From: an uncultured Corynebacterium sp.
GTDB taxonomy: Bacteria; Actinomycetota; Actinomycetes; Mycobacteriales; Mycobacteriaceae
NCBI RefSeq assembly: GCF_943914615.1
Contig: NZ_CALUCS010000010.1
Location: 1-64,000, forward strand
Direction: 5' to 3'
DNA length: 64,000 nt
Part shown: positions 43,701-53,128 of the stretch, piece by piece
How the letters are laid out: each line of letters opens with the position of its first letter
How positions within the stretch are numbered: position 1 is the stretch's first letter
Position numbers and translations under genes: made by a program
Notes under the pieces: generated by a model
Told to the model about the DNA's origin: nothing
Seen by the model: the letters and a program-made list of their open reading frames with translations, nothing else
The model's database searches: none

Positions 43701-43743
43701 CCCCCTTGGGGGCATACGCATTGCGTAGCTGAACCCAAGGGGG
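43701..43743 (-). terminator. Terminator of gltA
   Basis: CCCCCTTGGG (43701-43710) pairs with CCCAAGGGGG (43734-43743), and the loop holds its own stem (ACGCA/TGCGT), giving a branched hairpin. On the minus strand it is followed by tgtttcgcgttttgc. Confidence 0.6.
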
Positions 43744-43770
43744 CGTCACCAAGAAAAGAACAGAGAGTTC

Positions 43771-45048
43771 TTAGAGCTTGCGCGCACCCTCGCCGGTGTA
43801 GATCTGGCGCGGACGGTTGATCTTCGCGGTCGGATCGTTGACCTGCTCCAGGTAGTGAGCGATCCAGCCCGGCAGGCGGCCCATGGCGAACAGGACGGTG
43901 AAGAAGTCCGTCGGGAAGCCCATGGCGCGGTAGATCAGGCCAGTGTAGAAGTCAACGTTCGGGTAGAGCTTGCGGGAGATGAAGTAATCATCAGCCAGCG
44001 CGATCTCTTCCAGCTTCATAGCCAGATCCAGCAGGTGGTCGCCACCCAGGTGATCCAGGATCTCGTGTGCGGACTCCTTGACGATGGCCGCGCGCGGGTC
44101 GTAGTTCTTGTAGACGCGGTGGCCGAAGCCCATCAGCTTAACGCCCGGCTCCTTGTTCTTCACGCGGTTCATGAACTCGGTAGCGTCGCCACCGTTAGCG
44201 TGGATCTCCTCCAGCATCTCCAGAACGGCCTGGTTGGCGCCACCGTGCAGCGGACCGGACAGTGCGTTGATACCTGCGGCGATGGAGACGAACATGTTGG
44301 CCTGGGAAGAACCAACCATGCGGACGGTAGAGGTGGAGCAGTTCTGCTCGTGGTCAGCGTGCAGGATCAGCAGCTTGTCCAGAGCCTTGGTGACTACCGG
44401 GTCATCCTCGAAAGGCTCGGTCGGGTAACCGAACATCTGGCGCAGGAAGTTCTGGCGCGCGTTCATGGAGTTATCCGGGTACATGTACGGCTTACCCTTG
44501 GAAGCACGGTAAGCGTAGGCAGCCAGCATCGGCACCTTCGCCATCAGGCGGTAGGTGTTCAGCTTCTGGTGATCCGGGTTCAGCGGGTCCAGGGAGTCCT
44601 GGTAGTAGGTGGACAGAATGTTCAGGGAGGAAGCCAGAACGCTCATCGGGTGAGCATCGCGCGGGAACACGCGGAACTGCGCCTTGAAGTCCTCATCCAG
44701 CAGGGTGTGGTTGCGGATGTTGGTGTTGAACTCCTCTGCCTGCTCCTTGTTCGGCAGCTCGCCGTTGATCAGCAGGTAGGAAACCTCGTTGAAGGTTGCG
44801 TTGTTAGCCAGGTCGGCGATGTCGTAGCCGCGGTAGCGCAGGATGCCGTTTGCACCGTCGATGTAGGTGATGGCGGACTTGGTGGAACCGGTGTTCACGT
44901 AGCCGGGGTCCAGGGTGGTCAAGCCAGTTTCAGCCAGCATCTTACCCAGTGCAACACCGTCGTTACCTTCGGTGGCGTGGACAATGTCCATTTCGTACTC
45001 TCCACCTGGGTAGTGGAGAACGGCCTTGTCCTGATTATCAGTAGCCAT
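43771..45048 (-). CDS. gltA: Citrate synthase
   Basis: 425 aa. It condenses oxaloacetate and acetyl-CoA at entry to the TCA cycle. Catalytic residues: His in SGPLHGGANQAV, His in MGFGHRVYKNYDPRA, Asp in MGFPTDFFTVLFA. The ATG at 45048 has AGAAAGGG six bases upstream; the ATG at 45054 directly abuts that site and is unlikely. A leader of about 115 nt is expected from the TACAAT box at 45170. It is divergent from serC. Confidence 0.96.
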   Translation of the reverse strand: MATDNQDKAVLHYPGGEYEMDIVHATEGNDGVALGKMLAETGLTTLDPGYVNTGSTKSAITYIDGANGILRYRGYDIADLANNATFNEVSYLLINGELPNKEQAEEFNTNIRNHTLLDEDFKAQFRVFPRDAHPMSVLASSLNILSTYYQDSLDPLNPDHQKLNTYRLMAKVPMLAAYAYRASKGKPYMYPDNSMNARQNFLRQMFGYPTEPFEDDPVVTKALDKLLILHADHEQNCSTSTVRMVGSSQANMFVSIAAGINALSGPLHGGANQAVLEMLEEIHANGGDATEFMNRVKNKEPGVKLMGFGHRVYKNYDPRAAIVKESAHEILDHLGGDHLLDLAMKLEEIALADDYFISRKLYPNVDFYTGLIYRAMGFPTDFFTVLFAMGRLPGWIAHYLEQVNDPTAKINRPRQIYTGEGARKL

Positions 45049-45169
45049 TGACATCCCTTTCTGAAATGTTCACGTGCCTGCCCGCAGCGAATGTTGCAGC
45101 GATTACTTTTGGTAGAAGCTTGCGCCGGCACCGATGGAGCGGAACACAGATTCACGGTTTCACTTGTAA

Positions 45170-45175
45170 ATTGTA
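45170..45175 (-). promoter_or_regulatory. -10 box of gltA
   Basis: TACAAT on the minus strand, in the 361-bp gap between gltA and serC. The -35 region is poor, which fits an activator-dependent promoter. Confidence 0.4.
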
Positions 45176-45252
45176 GCCGCTTTAGGGCTTCCCCGTATGG
45201 CGTTACTTGCATAGCAAAGCCGACGGGGGGATACGGCACACTGTAATGCCTA

Positions 45253-45268
45253 TGTGACCCACATGACA
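45253..45268. promoter_or_regulatory. GlxR/CRP-like site between gltA and serC
   Basis: TGTGA-cccaca-TGACA matches the TGTGA-N6-TCACA consensus at 9 of 10 positions. In C. glutamicum gltA is a known GlxR target, which makes the site plausible. Confidence 0.35.
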
Positions 45269-45409
45269 GTCTGCCGGGCTGATACGGGGGTAAAACAAAG
45301 CTTCACCACCCGCTATTCTTATATTTTTGACACCTTTAGGCCATGGGGCTGGCGCGAAGGTCTACCCTATAAAGTCAAGCGCAAAAAATACGAGCGATCA
45401 GAGGGAAAG

Positions 45410-46567
45410 ATGAACGCACCTGCCAACGACCAAAACACCCTGCCCACCCTTCCCGCGGAGTTCATTCCCGCAGATGGCCGCTTCGGCTGTGGCCCGTCCA
45501 AGGTTCGTCCAGCCCAGCTGCAGGCAATCCAGGACAACGCCGCCATTTTGGGCACCTCTCACCGCCAAGCTGGCGTGAAGGACGTCGTCGGTTCCGTACG
45601 CGAAGGCCTGTCCCAGCTGTTCAACCTGCCGGAGGGCTACGAGATCGTCCTCTCCCTGGGTGGCGCCACTGCTTTCTGGGATGCCGCTTCCTTCGGCCTA
45701 ATCCGCAACAAGTCCGCGCACCTGACCTACGGCGAGTTCTCCTCCAAGTTCGCCAGCGTCTCCAAGAAGGCTCCGTGGTTGGACGAGCCGCAGGTCGTCG
45801 CAGGCGAGCCGGGCACCGCTCCGTCCCCGAGCGAGCTGGACGGCACCGATGCCGACCTGATCGGCTGGGCGCACAACGAGACCTCCACCGGCGCGATGGT
45901 TCCGGTTACCCGCCCGAAGGCCACGTCGGACGACACCCTGGTCGCTATCGACGCAACCTCCGGCGCCGGCGGCTTGCCTGTCGACATGAACGAGGCCGAC
46001 GTCTACTACTTCAGCCCGCAGAAGTGCTTCGCCTCCGACGGTGGCCTGTGGCTGGCAGCCTTCTCCCCCGCCGCCCTGGAGCGTGTGGAAGAAATCGCCG
46101 CTTCCGACCGCTACGTGCCGGCCTTCCTGGATCTGAAGACCGCCGTGGATAACTCTCGCAAGAACCAGACTTACAACACCCCGGCCGTCGCTACCCTGCT
46201 GATGCTGGACGACCAGGTGAAGTGGATGAACGCCAACGGTGGCCTGGACGGCATGGTGGCCCGCACCACCGAGTCCTCCAAGACCCTGTACAACTGGGCT
46301 GACGCCCGCACAGAGGCCACCCCGTTTGTGCAGGACGCGGATGCCCGCTCCCTCGTCGTCGGCACCATCGACTTCGACGAGAGCATCGATGCCACCAAGA
46401 TCGCCAAGATCCTGCGCGCCAACGGCATTCTGGATACCGAGCCTTACCGCAAGCTGGGCCGTAACCAGCTGCGCATTGGTATGTTCCCGGCCATCGACCC
46501 GGAGGACGTCAAGAAGCTGACCGGCGCCATCGACTTCATCCTCGACGGTGGCCATGCAGCCAAGTAG
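45410..46567 (+). CDS. serC: Phosphoserine aminotransferase
   Basis: 385 aa PLP enzyme making 3-phosphoserine in serine synthesis, also used in pyridoxine synthesis elsewhere. The N-terminus has RFGCGPSKVRPAQL, the PLP Lys is in VYYFSPQKCFASDGG, and GWAHNETSTGAMVPV and NTPAVATLLMLDDQ are conserved. This is the actinobacterial group II type. The frame is open upstream to 45254, but ATG 45410 has GAGGGAAAG directly before it. Divergent from gltA. Confidence 0.95.
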   Translation: MNAPANDQNTLPTLPAEFIPADGRFGCGPSKVRPAQLQAIQDNAAILGTSHRQAGVKDVVGSVREGLSQLFNLPEGYEIVLSLGGATAFWDAASFGLIRNKSAHLTYGEFSSKFASVSKKAPWLDEPQVVAGEPGTAPSPSELDGTDADLIGWAHNETSTGAMVPVTRPKATSDDTLVAIDATSGAGGLPVDMNEADVYYFSPQKCFASDGGLWLAAFSPAALERVEEIAASDRYVPAFLDLKTAVDNSRKNQTYNTPAVATLLMLDDQVKWMNANGGLDGMVARTTESSKTLYNWADARTEATPFVQDADARSLVVGTIDFDESIDATKIAKILRANGILDTEPYRKLGRNQLRIGMFPAIDPEDVKKLTGAIDFILDGGHAAK

Positions 46568-46703
46568 CCCATTTTCTGGCTACTGTTTCACCTTCGTCTA
46601 GCTACTGAATCCACTCACCCTCCAACCGAGCTTTTAGCTAAGGTTGGAGGGTGATGTTAATAACACCGCCGTCATTTGCCGCATCATCCGTCAGGAGGCC
46701 ACG

Positions 46704-47855
46704 TTGCAAGAGCTGAAATTTGTCGTCGCCGATAGCGATGCCTCGTCGCTCGTGATGCGCGCCGTTGACCCCGCCGTCGGCGGCCCTATAGCCGAGTACT
46801 TTCTGCCCGTCACCGACGAGTTGCGCGCTTTTCTTAGTGACGCCCCCACGGCCAGTGCGGGCAGCGCTTCCGTAGAAGCCGAAGGCGATGCTCCCTCCGG
46901 CACTTCCGAAAGTTCCGGCACCGACACCGCTAGTACGACCAGCACAGCCGATGCCGCTGCGGATGCTGCAGACGCCCGCCAGGAGGAGCAAGCGGCAACC
47001 CCCGCTGAGGAAGAAACGACGGAAACCGAGGTGGCACCCTTGTTCCAAGGGCGCGGACAGGATCGCCCCAACGCGCGTCCACACCGCACCCGGATTTCGA
47101 TGTCCCCGCGCGTGATCCAGGACCGCATCCGCCACGGCGCTACCGTCGCCGAGCTAGCGGACGAAGCGGACACGGACGAGTCCCGCATCGAGCCCTACGC
47201 CTGGCCGATCTTGCAGGAGCGCGCACGCATCGCAGAGCTCGCGCACGCGGCACTGCCGGTAAACGGAGATGGCGTATCGAACCAACCGCTGTGGGAGGTT
47301 CTGGCCACTGCTCTGGCGGCGCACGGAGAATCTCTTTCGGACGCCGAATGGGATGCCTACCAAAACACCACCAAGCAGTGGATCGTCACCGTGTCCTGGG
47401 AAAAGGATGCAGCTGGGCGCACTAACACGCACACCGCGGAGTTCATCATCGAGCTACGCGGCTCGGAGAAGGCACTGGCGCACCCCCACAACAGCATCGC
47501 GGGCGACCTGGTGAATCCGCGCTACGGGCAGCCGGTACGCAGCGTTTCCCCGGTGACTCCCCTGCTGCACCCAACGCAGACTCCCGAGGATCAGCACTGG
47601 GAGGACGACCAGGCCGATTGGGGTCGGCAGAGCAATCGATCCGACGCGGCCGGAGCCCCCGAGGCTCCCGCAGCGCAGGACACTCCCCCCGCTGGCGGCG
47701 ATTCCCCTGCGGAGCGAGGCGGCCGCGGAGATAATGAATTCCTAATGCACCCCGATACAAAGGCCGCGAAACCGAAGCGCAAGCGCAAGGCCGTCACCCC
47801 ACACTGGGAGGATGTCCTGTTGGGCGTGCGCACCAACCCCAAGAAAAAGAACTAA
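46704..47855 (+). CDS. sepH: SepH-like septation protein (DUF3071)
   Basis: 383 aa. In Streptomyces and mycobacteria SepH binds FtsZ and promotes its assembly. The conserved N-terminal domain covers MQELKFVVADSDASSLVMRA and a helix-turn-helix-like part, MSPRVIQDRIRHGATVAELA with DEADTDESRIEPYAWPILQE. A Ser/Ala/Asp/Glu-rich linker (about 60-120) separates them, which is longer than in Streptomyces. The C-terminus is acidic/Pro-rich and ends in Lys-rich KAAKPKRKRKAV. TTG 46704 has AGGAGG five bases upstream, which decides the start over 46644. Confidence 0.85.
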   Translation: MQELKFVVADSDASSLVMRAVDPAVGGPIAEYFLPVTDELRAFLSDAPTASAGSASVEAEGDAPSGTSESSGTDTASTTSTADAAADAADARQEEQAATPAEEETTETEVAPLFQGRGQDRPNARPHRTRISMSPRVIQDRIRHGATVAELADEADTDESRIEPYAWPILQERARIAELAHAALPVNGDGVSNQPLWEVLATALAAHGESLSDAEWDAYQNTTKQWIVTVSWEKDAAGRTNTHTAEFIIELRGSEKALAHPHNSIAGDLVNPRYGQPVRSVSPVTPLLHPTQTPEDQHWEDDQADWGRQSNRSDAAGAPEAPAAQDTPPAGGDSPAERGGRGDNEFLMHPDTKAAKPKRKRKAVTPHWEDVLLGVRTNPKKKN

Positions 47856-47876
47856 GCGATAGAAGGAGCCACTGCT

Positions 47877-48791
47877 GTGACCCTGGTGACCCTTTGGTTT
47901 GTAAATGCTGCCAACCCCAGCACCGTGGTGAACCAGGAGCATAAGGTCGACCGTGGCTTTGCCCGCAAGTACCTGGCACAACTGAACCCAGCCTGGCCGC
48001 TGACGCACATCGGCGACTTCGACATGACCCGTAGCGCAACCCCCGGCACCGATGAGTTTTACATCGGCGGCTACCCGGGGCTATCCGTAGTGCAAACGGT
48101 AATCCCTGACCTGCGAAAGCTCTCCGAACTACCGGAACGCTACCGCACGCTAGTCAGCGCCGCCGATGTGTACGCTTCCTGCGTGGTAGCAGACCCGGAA
48201 ACCGCGGCCTCGACGAAGCCCGGGGACGGTGGAGACCCGGCCTCCAAGGAGGTCGACGAAACTTTCGGTGGCTTCGCCCACTGGGCAGGTGGCCAACTCA
48301 AGCGCTCTTTCTGCGCCACCCGCGAAACCGTGTTTGAGGACATCGGCTTGCCCGGCGAGTTCGAATCTGACTACTGGGGCGGAAACACCGAGGCCAGTGG
48401 CATCCAACTGCCTTTCATCCCCGCGGAATTGGCCGCCGCAGCCATCGAGGCCTGGCTCGGATTTGCGGTCTCCGCCTCCGGGCCGGCACTGCCCATTGCA
48501 GCTTTTGCCGTCGACGGCCGACCAGAGGCGAAGTCCTCCGAATACGACGGTTTGACGCATGGGCGCACCACACCGGACGACATGGTCTCCGTCTACGACG
48601 ATGAGCAAGGCTACGACGATTATGCTGCCCCGTCCCGCGAGAGCGAACCCAGCGGCGCGGAAGTGGCCAAGAACGTGCTGAATTCCCTGGGCCAGGGGGC
48701 TCGCAGGGGGCTTTCCGCTGGCCTGCGGGGGCTGCGCGGAGCCTCCAAGAAGATTGGCGACGAAGTGCGCCGCCGCAGTCGCGGGGAATAG
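47877..48791 (+). CDS. DUF6928-like protein of unknown function
   Basis: 304 aa. It begins MTLVTLWFVNAANPSTVVN and has no signal peptide. Aromatic-rich conserved patches are FGGFAHWAGGQLKRSFCATR and WLGFAVSASGPALPIAAFAV. The C-terminal 60 residues are Ser/Asp/Glu-rich, then basic and amphipathic (GARRGLSAGLRGLRGASKKI), perhaps membrane- or nucleic-acid-binding. The family name is from memory. GTG 47877 has AGAAGGAG eight bases upstream. It lies 21 bp after sepH, so the two are probably cotranscribed. Confidence 0.7.
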   Translation: MTLVTLWFVNAANPSTVVNQEHKVDRGFARKYLAQLNPAWPLTHIGDFDMTRSATPGTDEFYIGGYPGLSVVQTVIPDLRKLSELPERYRTLVSAADVYASCVVADPETAASTKPGDGGDPASKEVDETFGGFAHWAGGQLKRSFCATRETVFEDIGLPGEFESDYWGGNTEASGIQLPFIPAELAAAAIEAWLGFAVSASGPALPIAAFAVDGRPEAKSSEYDGLTHGRTTPDDMVSVYDDEQGYDDYAAPSRESEPSGAEVAKNVLNSLGQGARRGLSAGLRGLRGASKKIGDEVRRRSRGE

Positions 48792-48799
48792 TCCCCCCC

Positions 48800-49681
48800 C
48801 TAACGCACTGCTTCGTGAAAGGCGATGGCCGCCGCCGTGGCCACGTTCAGCGAGTCAGTACCACGGGCCATTGGGATACTGGCGCGAACATCCGCAGCAC
48901 GCATGGCGTGCTCCGTCAATCCGGGTCCCTCCGCGCCAACCATCACCGCTACCTTCTTCCTCCGCTCGCGGGCGGTCTCAGTGGCTTCGCGAAGCGTGAT
49001 GTCCCCCGCTGGAGTGAGCGCCACTACCTCGTAGCCGCGCCTCTGTAGCAACTCCAGATCCCGCTGCCAGGTGGTCGTCGTGCCGGGGAACTTCGCCCAC
49101 GGCAGGCGTAACACGTGCCCCATGGAGACGCGCACGCTGCGCCGATACAGCGGATCGGCGGTGGCCGCACCGAATAGCACAGCATCCACGTTGAGCCCCG
49201 CTGCGTTGCGGAAAATCGAGCCAATATTCTCGTGATCCCCCACTCCCTCCAACACGGCAATCACTCCACTGGCTTCAGGGGCTTCTTCCACATGGTCCAG
49301 CACCGCCTCCACGGCGCTGGTTCCGGCGTCCCCTGTGGCAGTGCTCGTCGGCAGTCGATCCGCCGACGCGACCAGGCCCCTGTGCATGTCAAAGCCCGCG
49401 ACCTCCTTCAAGACCTCGCGGGAAACCTCAAACACGGAGAAGGTGGCGTCATCACCAGAAAGGGAGCGAGACAGCTCCTCCTTGATCGCCCGCAGCTTCC
49501 CCGGGAACCCCACGACCGCGCGGGTCGGATAACGGCTCGCCAGCAGACGCGGGACGACCAAGGTGCCCTCGGCGATGATCAGCTGCTCGCCGGACTTCTT
49601 GTCGGAAGCGTTGAGGTTCCGAAAGTCGTCCAGGCGCGGGTCGCGCGGGTCATCGATCCGAATGGGCGAAAAGTCGGCCAT
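48800..49681 (-). CDS. TrmH/SpoU-family RNA 2'-O-methyltransferase
   Basis: 293 aa. The N-terminal substrate-binding domain (about 1-125) precedes a SPOUT knot domain. Motif 1 is GDHENIGSIFRNAAGLNVDA, motif 2 VMVGAEGPGL, motif 3 SLNVATAAAIAFHE. It methylates a ribose in rRNA or tRNA with SAM; the target nucleotide is unknown. The start lies 2 bp after the stop of the purine permease, so it belongs to that operon. Confidence 0.88.
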   Translation of the reverse strand: MADFSPIRIDDPRDPRLDDFRNLNASDKKSGEQLIIAEGTLVVPRLLASRYPTRAVVGFPGKLRAIKEELSRSLSGDDATFSVFEVSREVLKEVAGFDMHRGLVASADRLPTSTATGDAGTSAVEAVLDHVEEAPEASGVIAVLEGVGDHENIGSIFRNAAGLNVDAVLFGAATADPLYRRSVRVSMGHVLRLPWAKFPGTTTTWQRDLELLQRRGYEVVALTPAGDITLREATETARERRKKVAVMVGAEGPGLTEHAMRAADVRASIPMARGTDSLNVATAAAIAFHEAVR

Positions 49682-49683
49682 GG

Positions 49684-51177
49684 CTAGCCTCGCAGCAGAT
49701 CCATCACCGGATCGGCGGCGAAGTAAACCACGAACATCGCAGCCACCAGGTACAGCAGCGGGTGGACCTTCTTAGCACGGCCGCCAACCAGTGCCATGGC
49801 GACGTAGGTAATGAAGCCCACGCCGATGCCGTTGGCGATGGAGTAGGTAAACGGCATGACCACGATGGTCAGGAAGGCCGGTAGGGCAATGTCGAAGCGC
49901 GTGAAGTCAATGTCCTTAATCTGCGCCATCATCATCGCACCCACGATCACCAAAACCGGGGCAGCGGCCTCGATCGGAACGACCTCGTACAACGGGGTGA
50001 AGAACATCGCCAGGATGAACAGCAGGCCGGTGACCACGTTGGCTAGACCCGTGCGGGCGCCGTCGGCGATGCCCGCCGCGGAGTCCACAAACACAGTGTT
50101 CGAAGAGCCAGAGACAGAGCCACCGACAATCGCACCGCCACCCTCGACGATCAGGGCCGTGCGCAGGTTCGGCAGACGATCTTCCTCATCAACCAGCTGA
50201 GCCTGCTTGCCCAGCGCGGTCATGGTGCCCATAGCGTCGAAGAAGTTCGCCAGCACCAGGGTGAAGATCAGCATGCAGGCAGCCAGCATGCCCACACGGG
50301 TGAAAGCACCAAACAGATCGACGGCGCCGACCAGGGACAGATCCGGCATGCCACCCAGAGAATCCGGGCTCTGCGGAACCGCCAGGCTCCAGCCTGCGGG
50401 GTTCGGCTCGCCGTCAACGACGGACGGGCCGGTGTGGGTGATGGCCTCCACGATCATGGCAATGATGGTGTTGGCGACAATACCGATGAACAGGCCACCG
50501 CGAACCTTGCGGACCACCAGAGTGCCGCAGATCAGCAGGCCGAGAATGAATACGAACGTGGGCCAAGAAGCAATGGAGCCGTTAATGCCCAGGCCAACCG
50601 GGACGGTGGTGCCCGCGGCATCCGGAATGCGGCGGACGAAGCCGGAGTCCACCAAACCGATCATCGCAATAAACAGGCCGATGCCCACGCCGATGGCTGC
50701 CTTCAGCGAGCCGGGGATCGAGTTGAACACTGCCTCGCGGAAGCCCGTGATGGCCAGCAGCACGATGACAACACCGTCGATAACCACCAGGCCCATGGCC
50801 TCCGGCCAGGTCAGCCCTTCTGTGCCGACGAAGGTGACCGCCACCAGGGTGTTAATGCCCAGACCAGCGGCGATGCCGAAGGGATAGCGGGCGATGATGC
50901 CGAAGGCGATAGTCATTACGCCTGCCGCCAGGGCGGTAACCGCGGCCACGCGGGCGGTGCCCAGCTCGTCGCCGTTGATGTCCGCGCTGGTGCCCAAGAT
51001 CAGCGGGTTCAGGATGATGATGTAGGCCATCGCGAAGAACGTGACCACACCACCGCGGACCTCTGTGCCCACCGTCGAGTGGCGCTCCGAGATGTGGAAA
51101 AAGCGATCTAGGAAGCCACGGTCCTGCGGTTCCCCAGATTCTGTCTTGGCGGCCTTGGCGGCCTGTGCATCTGCCAT
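49684..51177 (-). CDS. NCS2-family purine permease (AzgA/PbuG type)
   Basis: 497 aa with about 12-14 membrane segments. It imports hypoxanthine, guanine or adenine. Family motifs: TEVRGGVVTFFAMAYIIILN, GIAAGLGINTLVAVTFVG, GGGAIVGGSVSGSSNTVFVD and PFTYSIANGIGVGFITYVAM. The first 30 residues are cytoplasmic and charged. GGGGAGA lies about 9 bases before the ATG. The leader (about 51180-51300 on this strand) contains an imperfect stem, CGGTTCTG..CAGACCG. It heads an operon with the TrmH-type gene. Confidence 0.9.
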   Translation of the reverse strand: MADAQAAKAAKTESGEPQDRGFLDRFFHISERHSTVGTEVRGGVVTFFAMAYIIILNPLILGTSADINGDELGTARVAAVTALAAGVMTIAFGIIARYPFGIAAGLGINTLVAVTFVGTEGLTWPEAMGLVVIDGVVIVLLAITGFREAVFNSIPGSLKAAIGVGIGLFIAMIGLVDSGFVRRIPDAAGTTVPVGLGINGSIASWPTFVFILGLLICGTLVVRKVRGGLFIGIVANTIIAMIVEAITHTGPSVVDGEPNPAGWSLAVPQSPDSLGGMPDLSLVGAVDLFGAFTRVGMLAACMLIFTLVLANFFDAMGTMTALGKQAQLVDEEDRLPNLRTALIVEGGGAIVGGSVSGSSNTVFVDSAAGIADGARTGLANVVTGLLFILAMFFTPLYEVVPIEAAAPVLVIVGAMMMAQIKDIDFTRFDIALPAFLTIVVMPFTYSIANGIGVGFITYVAMALVGGRAKKVHPLLYLVAAMFVVYFAADPVMDLLRG

Positions 51178-51390
51178 GCGGAATTCTCCCCTACCTGTTC
51201 GGTCTGAGCGCGGAAGCTACCCTTCAGCAGAACCGTAGGCAGCCACCACAATTTGAAACGTCAAGATATAAGTAACCACCCCGCAGGGCATTTATGCAAC
51301 TATTAGGTACCCGTTCGGGGCATCCCAAGAGTGCGAGATTAGCTGGGGCTAGCCTGACTGGCTGGACTGGCTAGGGGGCTGGCGCCCCAT

Positions 51391-52134
51391 TCATTCGAAG
51401 CGCGAGAAGCCTTCGTCGACGTACACACCGTAATTATTGGTGCCCTCCCCGAGCTCCTCGCCGATGGATTCCTCCACCGTCGCCGAGTGCGCGCCGCAGC
51501 CATAGTCCCGCTGTACCACGCGCCCGTCGGCGGAGTACTCGTTCGCGCACACGCCCACGCCGTTTTCCACGTTGTCGATGGGCAAGTAGAACGCGCAGGT
51601 TTCGCACTGCAGGTCTGCCTTCTTCGCGAACTCGGAGCGCGGCCCGTAGTCCCCCTCGCGCCAGCGCTTGCGGGCTTGGCGTAGCCCCTCGTGTGAAAGT
51701 GTGTTGCCCGCCTGCGGGTTTCGCAGGAAGCCATCGCCGTCCTGCAGCTTCGCCCACGCGGTCAGCCGCTCGTCGTCGCGGCGCGGAGGGAGCGTATCGC
51801 CAGGCCCTAGGTCGCCCGGCTGCACGCGATCCTCGTAAGGCACCCATTCCGGGGCCAGCGAGGCATGCTTGCCGGCCTGCAGGCTGACCTCGTTGATGGT
51901 GAGCACCCCACTGCCCGGCACCGTCACCAGCACCACGACCCACTCCCAACCGCGGTAGCCGGGCACTAGGCTGGCGTAGCGGTAAATCCCCAAACCCTCG
52001 CCGTCCGTTGCGATGCCGAGGGCCTTCCCCACCTCGTCGCCGCCTACCTCTTCCACCGCGGCGCGGGCTGTTTCCTTAGCCTGCGCCGAAAAAAGAATCG
52101 GATCTGCCTTTTTCTTCTTACTCACTTGATCCAT
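51391..52134 (-). CDS. DUF3027 family protein
   Basis: 247 aa, actinobacterial, function unknown. It starts MDQVSKKKKADPILF, has YRGWEWVVVLVTVPGSG and VTINEVSLQAG-type patches, and a C-terminal metal-site candidate: CETCAFYLP, then GVCANEYS and YGCGAHS, four cysteines that could bind zinc. The ATG at 52134 is used; longer frames would overlap the divergent lipoprotein gene. The preceding gap 51178-51390 serves as leader of the permease and shows no gene. Confidence 0.75.
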   Translation of the reverse strand: MDQVSKKKKADPILFSAQAKETARAAVEEVGGDEVGKALGIATDGEGLGIYRYASLVPGYRGWEWVVVLVTVPGSGVLTINEVSLQAGKHASLAPEWVPYEDRVQPGDLGPGDTLPPRRDDERLTAWAKLQDGDGFLRNPQAGNTLSHEGLRQARKRWREGDYGPRSEFAKKADLQCETCAFYLPIDNVENGVGVCANEYSADGRVVQRDYGCGAHSATVEESIGEELGEGTNNYGVYVDEGFSRFE

Positions 52135-52158
52135 TATGCCTGCCACCCACTCGCTGTG

Positions 52159-53055
52159 ATGCATGATGGTTGCATGTTCTCTTGTCGACGCCACCCTCAT
52201 GCAACCCTCCCCCAGCCTCGTAAGGGGCGGATTACTTCCCAGGTGCTGGCAGCTGTTGGAGCTGCGGCTGTGGCGTGTGCGTTAACGGCGTGCGGTGCGG
52301 ACGACGGGGCGTCACCAATAAAACCAGGGACAACAGCTAAAGAGTACGACGATGCGCCGATGCTCGAGGTCGCGGTGGACGAGGTACACCCGTGGGACGA
52401 GGGTGCATTTACCCAGGGGCTAGAAACGACCGACGACGGGCGACTGCTGGTCGGCACGGGACTATACGGCGAATCGCAGATCTACTACACGGACTTGGAA
52501 GGCGAAAAGACGGACGAACAGAGCCTCAGCGAAGACCTGTTCGGCGAGGGCGTGGCGATTCACGGCGATACGGCGTGGCAGCTGACGTGGAAGGAACACA
52601 CCGCGATCAAGCGCGATGCCCGCACACTCGAGGAAATTGACCGGGCCGACTACGAGACCGAGGGCTGGGGCCTGTGCTCTCAGCAGGATCGGCTGGTGAT
52701 GAGTGACGGCACGGGAACCCTGACCTTCCGTGACCCCGAGACCTTCGCCAAGACCGGTTCAGTGGAGGTGGAGGGCACCGACCAACTCAACGAACTGGAG
52801 TGCACCGCCGACGGCAAGGTGTGGGCCAACGTGTGGCAGACCGACACAATCCTGGAGATTGACCCGGAGGACGGGAAGGTCACGCATGTCGTGGACACAG
52901 CCGGGCTGTTCCCCGCTGCACAGCGAGACGGCGCGGACGTGCTGAATGGCATCGCAGTCGTGCCGGGCAGCTCCCCGGACGACCGGCGCTTCTACCTGAC
53001 CGGCAAGCTGTGGGACGAGATGTACGAGGTGCGCTTTAAAGAGCCGCAGGGCTAA
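52159..53055 (+). CDS. Glutaminyl-peptide cyclotransferase, lipoprotein
   Basis: 298 aa from ATG 52159 (ATG 52174 is also possible). The signal VLAAVGAAAVACALTACG is a lipobox with acylated Cys, so the enzyme is anchored outside the membrane. The rest is the five-bladed propeller of bacterial-type glutamine cyclotransferases: EGAFTQGLETTDDGRLLVGT, ETEGWGLCSQQDRLVMSDGT, LNELECTADGKVWANVWQTD, VLNGIAVVPGS. It forms N-terminal pyroglutamate on exported peptides. Only 24 bp separate it from the divergent DUF3027 gene. Confidence 0.85.
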   Translation: MHDGCMFSCRRHPHATLPQPRKGRITSQVLAAVGAAAVACALTACGADDGASPIKPGTTAKEYDDAPMLEVAVDEVHPWDEGAFTQGLETTDDGRLLVGTGLYGESQIYYTDLEGEKTDEQSLSEDLFGEGVAIHGDTAWQLTWKEHTAIKRDARTLEEIDRADYETEGWGLCSQQDRLVMSDGTGTLTFRDPETFAKTGSVEVEGTDQLNELECTADGKVWANVWQTDTILEIDPEDGKVTHVVDTAGLFPAAQRDGADVLNGIAVVPGSSPDDRRFYLTGKLWDEMYEVRFKEPQG

Positions 53056-53114
53056 AAGTATCTAGCGAGGGCTCGGAGGGGAGCTAGGGGTTAGGGCTTG
53101 TCCGGCCAGTGAAT

Positions 53115-53120
53115 TAGGAT
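53115..53120 (+). promoter_or_regulatory. -10 box, leaderless promoter of DUF2771 gene
   Basis: TAGGAT ends 8 bases before the GTG at 53129. A TTGTCC at 53099-53104 could serve as a weak, closely spaced -35. Confidence 0.4.
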
Positions 53121-53128
53121 CGGGAGGC

